DNA of 6,576 nucleotides, from the NCBI GenBank assembly GCA_046758845.1, contig JBHIBA010000262.1, positions 1 to 6,576 on the forward strand. Direction: 5' to 3'. Shown piece after piece: positions 5,912 to 6,576 of this stretch. Under the pieces are notes generated by a model. It was not told the DNA's origin, made no database searches, and saw nothing but the letters and a program-made list of their open reading frames with translations. The position numbers and the translations under genes are program-made. The DNA is from JBHIBA01 sp046758845. Lineage in GTDB: Bacteria; UBA8248; JACPRG01; G963555815. Each line of letters begins with the position of its first letter. The first letter of the stretch is position 1.

Positions 5912-6393
5912 GGGGGAAGATCGAGCATGCGATTCAGCTCACGGTGAACGGCGAGCCCGTCCGGGAGATTGTCCAGTCTTCCGAGCTGCTGGTCGACTTT
6001 CTCCGAGGGCGTCTGGAGCTTACGGGAACGAAACAGGGATGCGAGAGCGGTGTATGCGGCACGTGCACCGTCGTTTGCGACGGCGCGGCCATCAAATCTT
6101 GCCTCCGATTCGCCTTCCTTGCGGACGGTTGCGAGTTATTGACCGTCGAGAAGTTGGCCGAGGGGGGCGAACTCCACCCGATACAACGGGCTTTCCTGGA
6201 AAATGGCGGCCTTCAGTGCGGGTTCTGCACGCCCGGGATGCTCATGTCGGCCATGGCGCTGCTGGAGCAGAACGCTGACCCCTCTGAGGCGGAGATCCGG
6301 GACGCTCTCGTGGGGAACCTCTGCCGCTGCACGGGATACGTGAAGATCATCGACTCCGTTAAGGCTGCGGCCGCGATGCTGCGGTCGGGATAA
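5908..6393 (+). CDS. 2Fe-2S small subunit of molybdenum hydroxylase
   Basis: This is the electron-transfer subunit (CoxS/XdhC-small type, 161 aa) with two 2Fe-2S clusters. The N-terminal plant-ferredoxin-type domain has Cys45, 50, 53 and 65 (CX4CX2CX11C, in GCESGVCGTC). The C-terminal four-helix domain has Cys104 and 107 in CGFCTPG and Cys139 and 141 in NLCRCTGY. All eight ligands are present, so the gene looks functional. Translation starts at a GTG that overlaps the FAD-subunit stop as GTGA (5908-5911), with GAGGGAG (5896-5902) 5 nt upstream as ribosome site. It is the last gene of the operon in this window. No Mo-cofactor maturation or insertion gene (XdhC/CoxF, MocA or CoxD type) follows before the non-coding repeats. 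Confidence 0.95.
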   Translation: MRGKIEHAIQLTVNGEPVREIVQSSELLVDFLRGRLELTGTKQGCESGVCGTCTVVCDGAAIKSCLRFAFLADGCELLTVEKLAEGGELHPIQRAFLENGGLQCGFCTPGMLMSAMALLEQNADPSEAEIRDALVGNLCRCTGYVKIIDSVKAAAAMLRSG

Positions 6394-6460
6394 CTGTATC
6401 CGGGTCTATCGTACTCTCCCAGAAATTCCTGAGACCAGTTCCGGCTTTGAGGGAGGTAGT

Positions 6461-6488
6461 GTGCCACTGGCAGCTTGTCTGCCAGTGC
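6461..6488 (+). repeat. REP-like palindromic element, copy 1
   Basis: This 28-nt element folds as CACTGGCAG (6465-6473), loop CTTGT, CTGCCAGTG (6479-6487), a perfect 9-bp stem. It begins 67 nt after the small-subunit stop and is followed by CCTTCTTCTTG, so it could also serve as a weak intrinsic terminator for the hydroxylase operon. The reverse complement of 6498-6525 matches it at 23 of 28 bases, and the stem differences are compensatory. Confidence 0.7.
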
Positions 6489-6497
6489 CTTCTTCTT

Positions 6498-6525
6498 GCA
6501 CGGGCGGACGAGCCGCCCGTGGCAC
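6498..6525 (-). repeat. REP-like palindromic element, copy 2 (inverted)
   Basis: On the plus strand CACGGGCGG (6499-6507), loop ACGAG, CCGCCCGTG (6513-6521) form a perfect 9-bp stem. Read on the minus strand it aligns base for base with 6461-6488. Of the five differences, four form two paired changes (T-A to G-C and A-T to G-C) and the fifth lies in the loop. The two copies face each other with a 9-nt spacer, a BIME-like arrangement. Confidence 0.7.
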
Positions 6526-6536
6526 CCGTCCGTGCC
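6521..6536 (+). repeat. Small GGCAC/GTGCC hairpin, right end
   Basis: GGCAC (6521-6525) pairs with GTGCC (6532-6536) across a 6-nt loop, CCGTCC. The same GGCAC-loop-GTGCC hairpin occurs in each left-end unit (11-24 and 51-63), next to the same A5-GCG-C-run box. It overlaps the ends of both neighbouring repeat elements, so only one fold can form at a time. Confidence 0.5.
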
Positions 6537-6562
6537 GGCTTTCTTGTGGGGGGCGCTTTTTG
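6532..6562 (-). repeat. Right copy of 31-bp inverted repeat
   Basis: Its reverse complement matches 25-55 at 28 of 31 bases. The G6-CGC-T5 portion also forms the left arm of the hairpin at 6548-6575. The window ends 14 nt past this copy, so its outer limit is not visible. Confidence 0.7.
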
Positions 6563-6575
6563 AAAGGCGCCCCCC
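6548..6575. repeat. Very GC-rich hairpin at right edge
   Basis: Six G plus CGC (6548-6556) pair perfectly with GCG plus six C (6567-6575), a 9-bp stem. TTT/AAG (6557-6559 with 6564-6566) can extend it by three pairs including one G-T wobble, leaving a 4-nt loop. It is very stable, but the window stops inside the C-run, so no trailing T-tract can be assessed. It could be a bidirectional terminator or part of the dispersed repeat. Confidence 0.6.
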
Positions 6576-6576
6576 C

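Noticed and set aside
5670..6278. A 202-codon plus-strand frame overlapping the FAD and 2Fe-2S subunits
   Set aside because: It is out of frame with two motif-rich genes, very Arg/Pro-rich, and interrupts neither of them. It is a shadow frame.
2715..6393. Form I CO dehydrogenase (coxLMS) or xanthine dehydrogenase
   Set aside because: The AYRCSFR loop of form I CO dehydrogenase is absent, and the purine-binding Glu after GGGFGGK is replaced by Ala, so neither specific assignment is supported.
1..6576. Composite transposon or integron carrying the locus
   Set aside because: No transposase, integrase or attachment site is encoded in the window, and the codon style is uniform across genes; the end repeats look like dispersed palindromic elements.

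Overview
This is a GC-rich bacterial window carrying one coherent catabolic locus: a divergently transcribed flavin reductase, a periplasmic solute-binding protein, and a three-gene molybdenum hydroxylase of the xanthine oxidase family. It has strong Shine-Dalgarno sites, GTG starts and 4-nt stop/start overlaps. The Sec-type signal peptide lacks a lipobox, which fits a Gram-negative bacterium. The gene mix and style resemble uncultured soil or groundwater lineages rich in molybdenum hydroxylases and NMT1/THI5-like binding proteins (Deltaproteobacteria-, NC10-, Rokubacteria- or Tectomicrobia-like). This placement is inference only, as no phylogenetic marker is present.

Layout. Positions 1-178 are non-coding and begin with a tandem GC-rich repeat. 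Positions 179-1378 (minus strand) encode an Old Yellow Enzyme-family NADH:flavin oxidoreductase with a four-cysteine C-terminal motif. The divergent intergenic region (1379-1574) carries three TTTACAG-type sites. Positions 1575-2591 (plus strand) encode an NMT1/THI5-like binding protein, with no permease or ATPase gene in the window. A 123-nt gap contains a strong 13-bp bulged hairpin. Then come the Mo-cofactor subunit (2715-5036), the FAD subunit (5033-5911) and the 2Fe-2S subunit (5908-6393), joined by two identical GTGA overlaps. Positions 6394-6576 are non-coding and packed with palindromic repeats.

How it fits together (inference). The binding protein would capture a small, probably aromatic or N-heterocyclic compound in the periplasm. 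The hydroxylase would oxidise or reduce it at a ring carbon, passing electrons Mo - 2Fe-2S - 2Fe-2S - FAD. The OYE-type reductase could reduce a conjugated double bond of the product. The large subunit looks most like 4-hydroxybenzoyl-CoA reductase-type and related hydroxylases. However, the FAD subunit lacks the extra 4Fe-4S insertion of true 4-hydroxybenzoyl-CoA reductase, and the Mo subunit lacks the purine-binding Glu of xanthine dehydrogenase, so the substrate is open.

The most unusual structure is not coding. Both ends of the window carry related GC-rich repeats. A 31-bp sequence at the left end recurs inverted at the right end (28 of 31 identical). The right end also has two inverted copies of a 28-nt palindromic element whose differences are mostly compensatory base-pair changes. 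This looks like a mosaic REP/BIME-like family flanking the locus.
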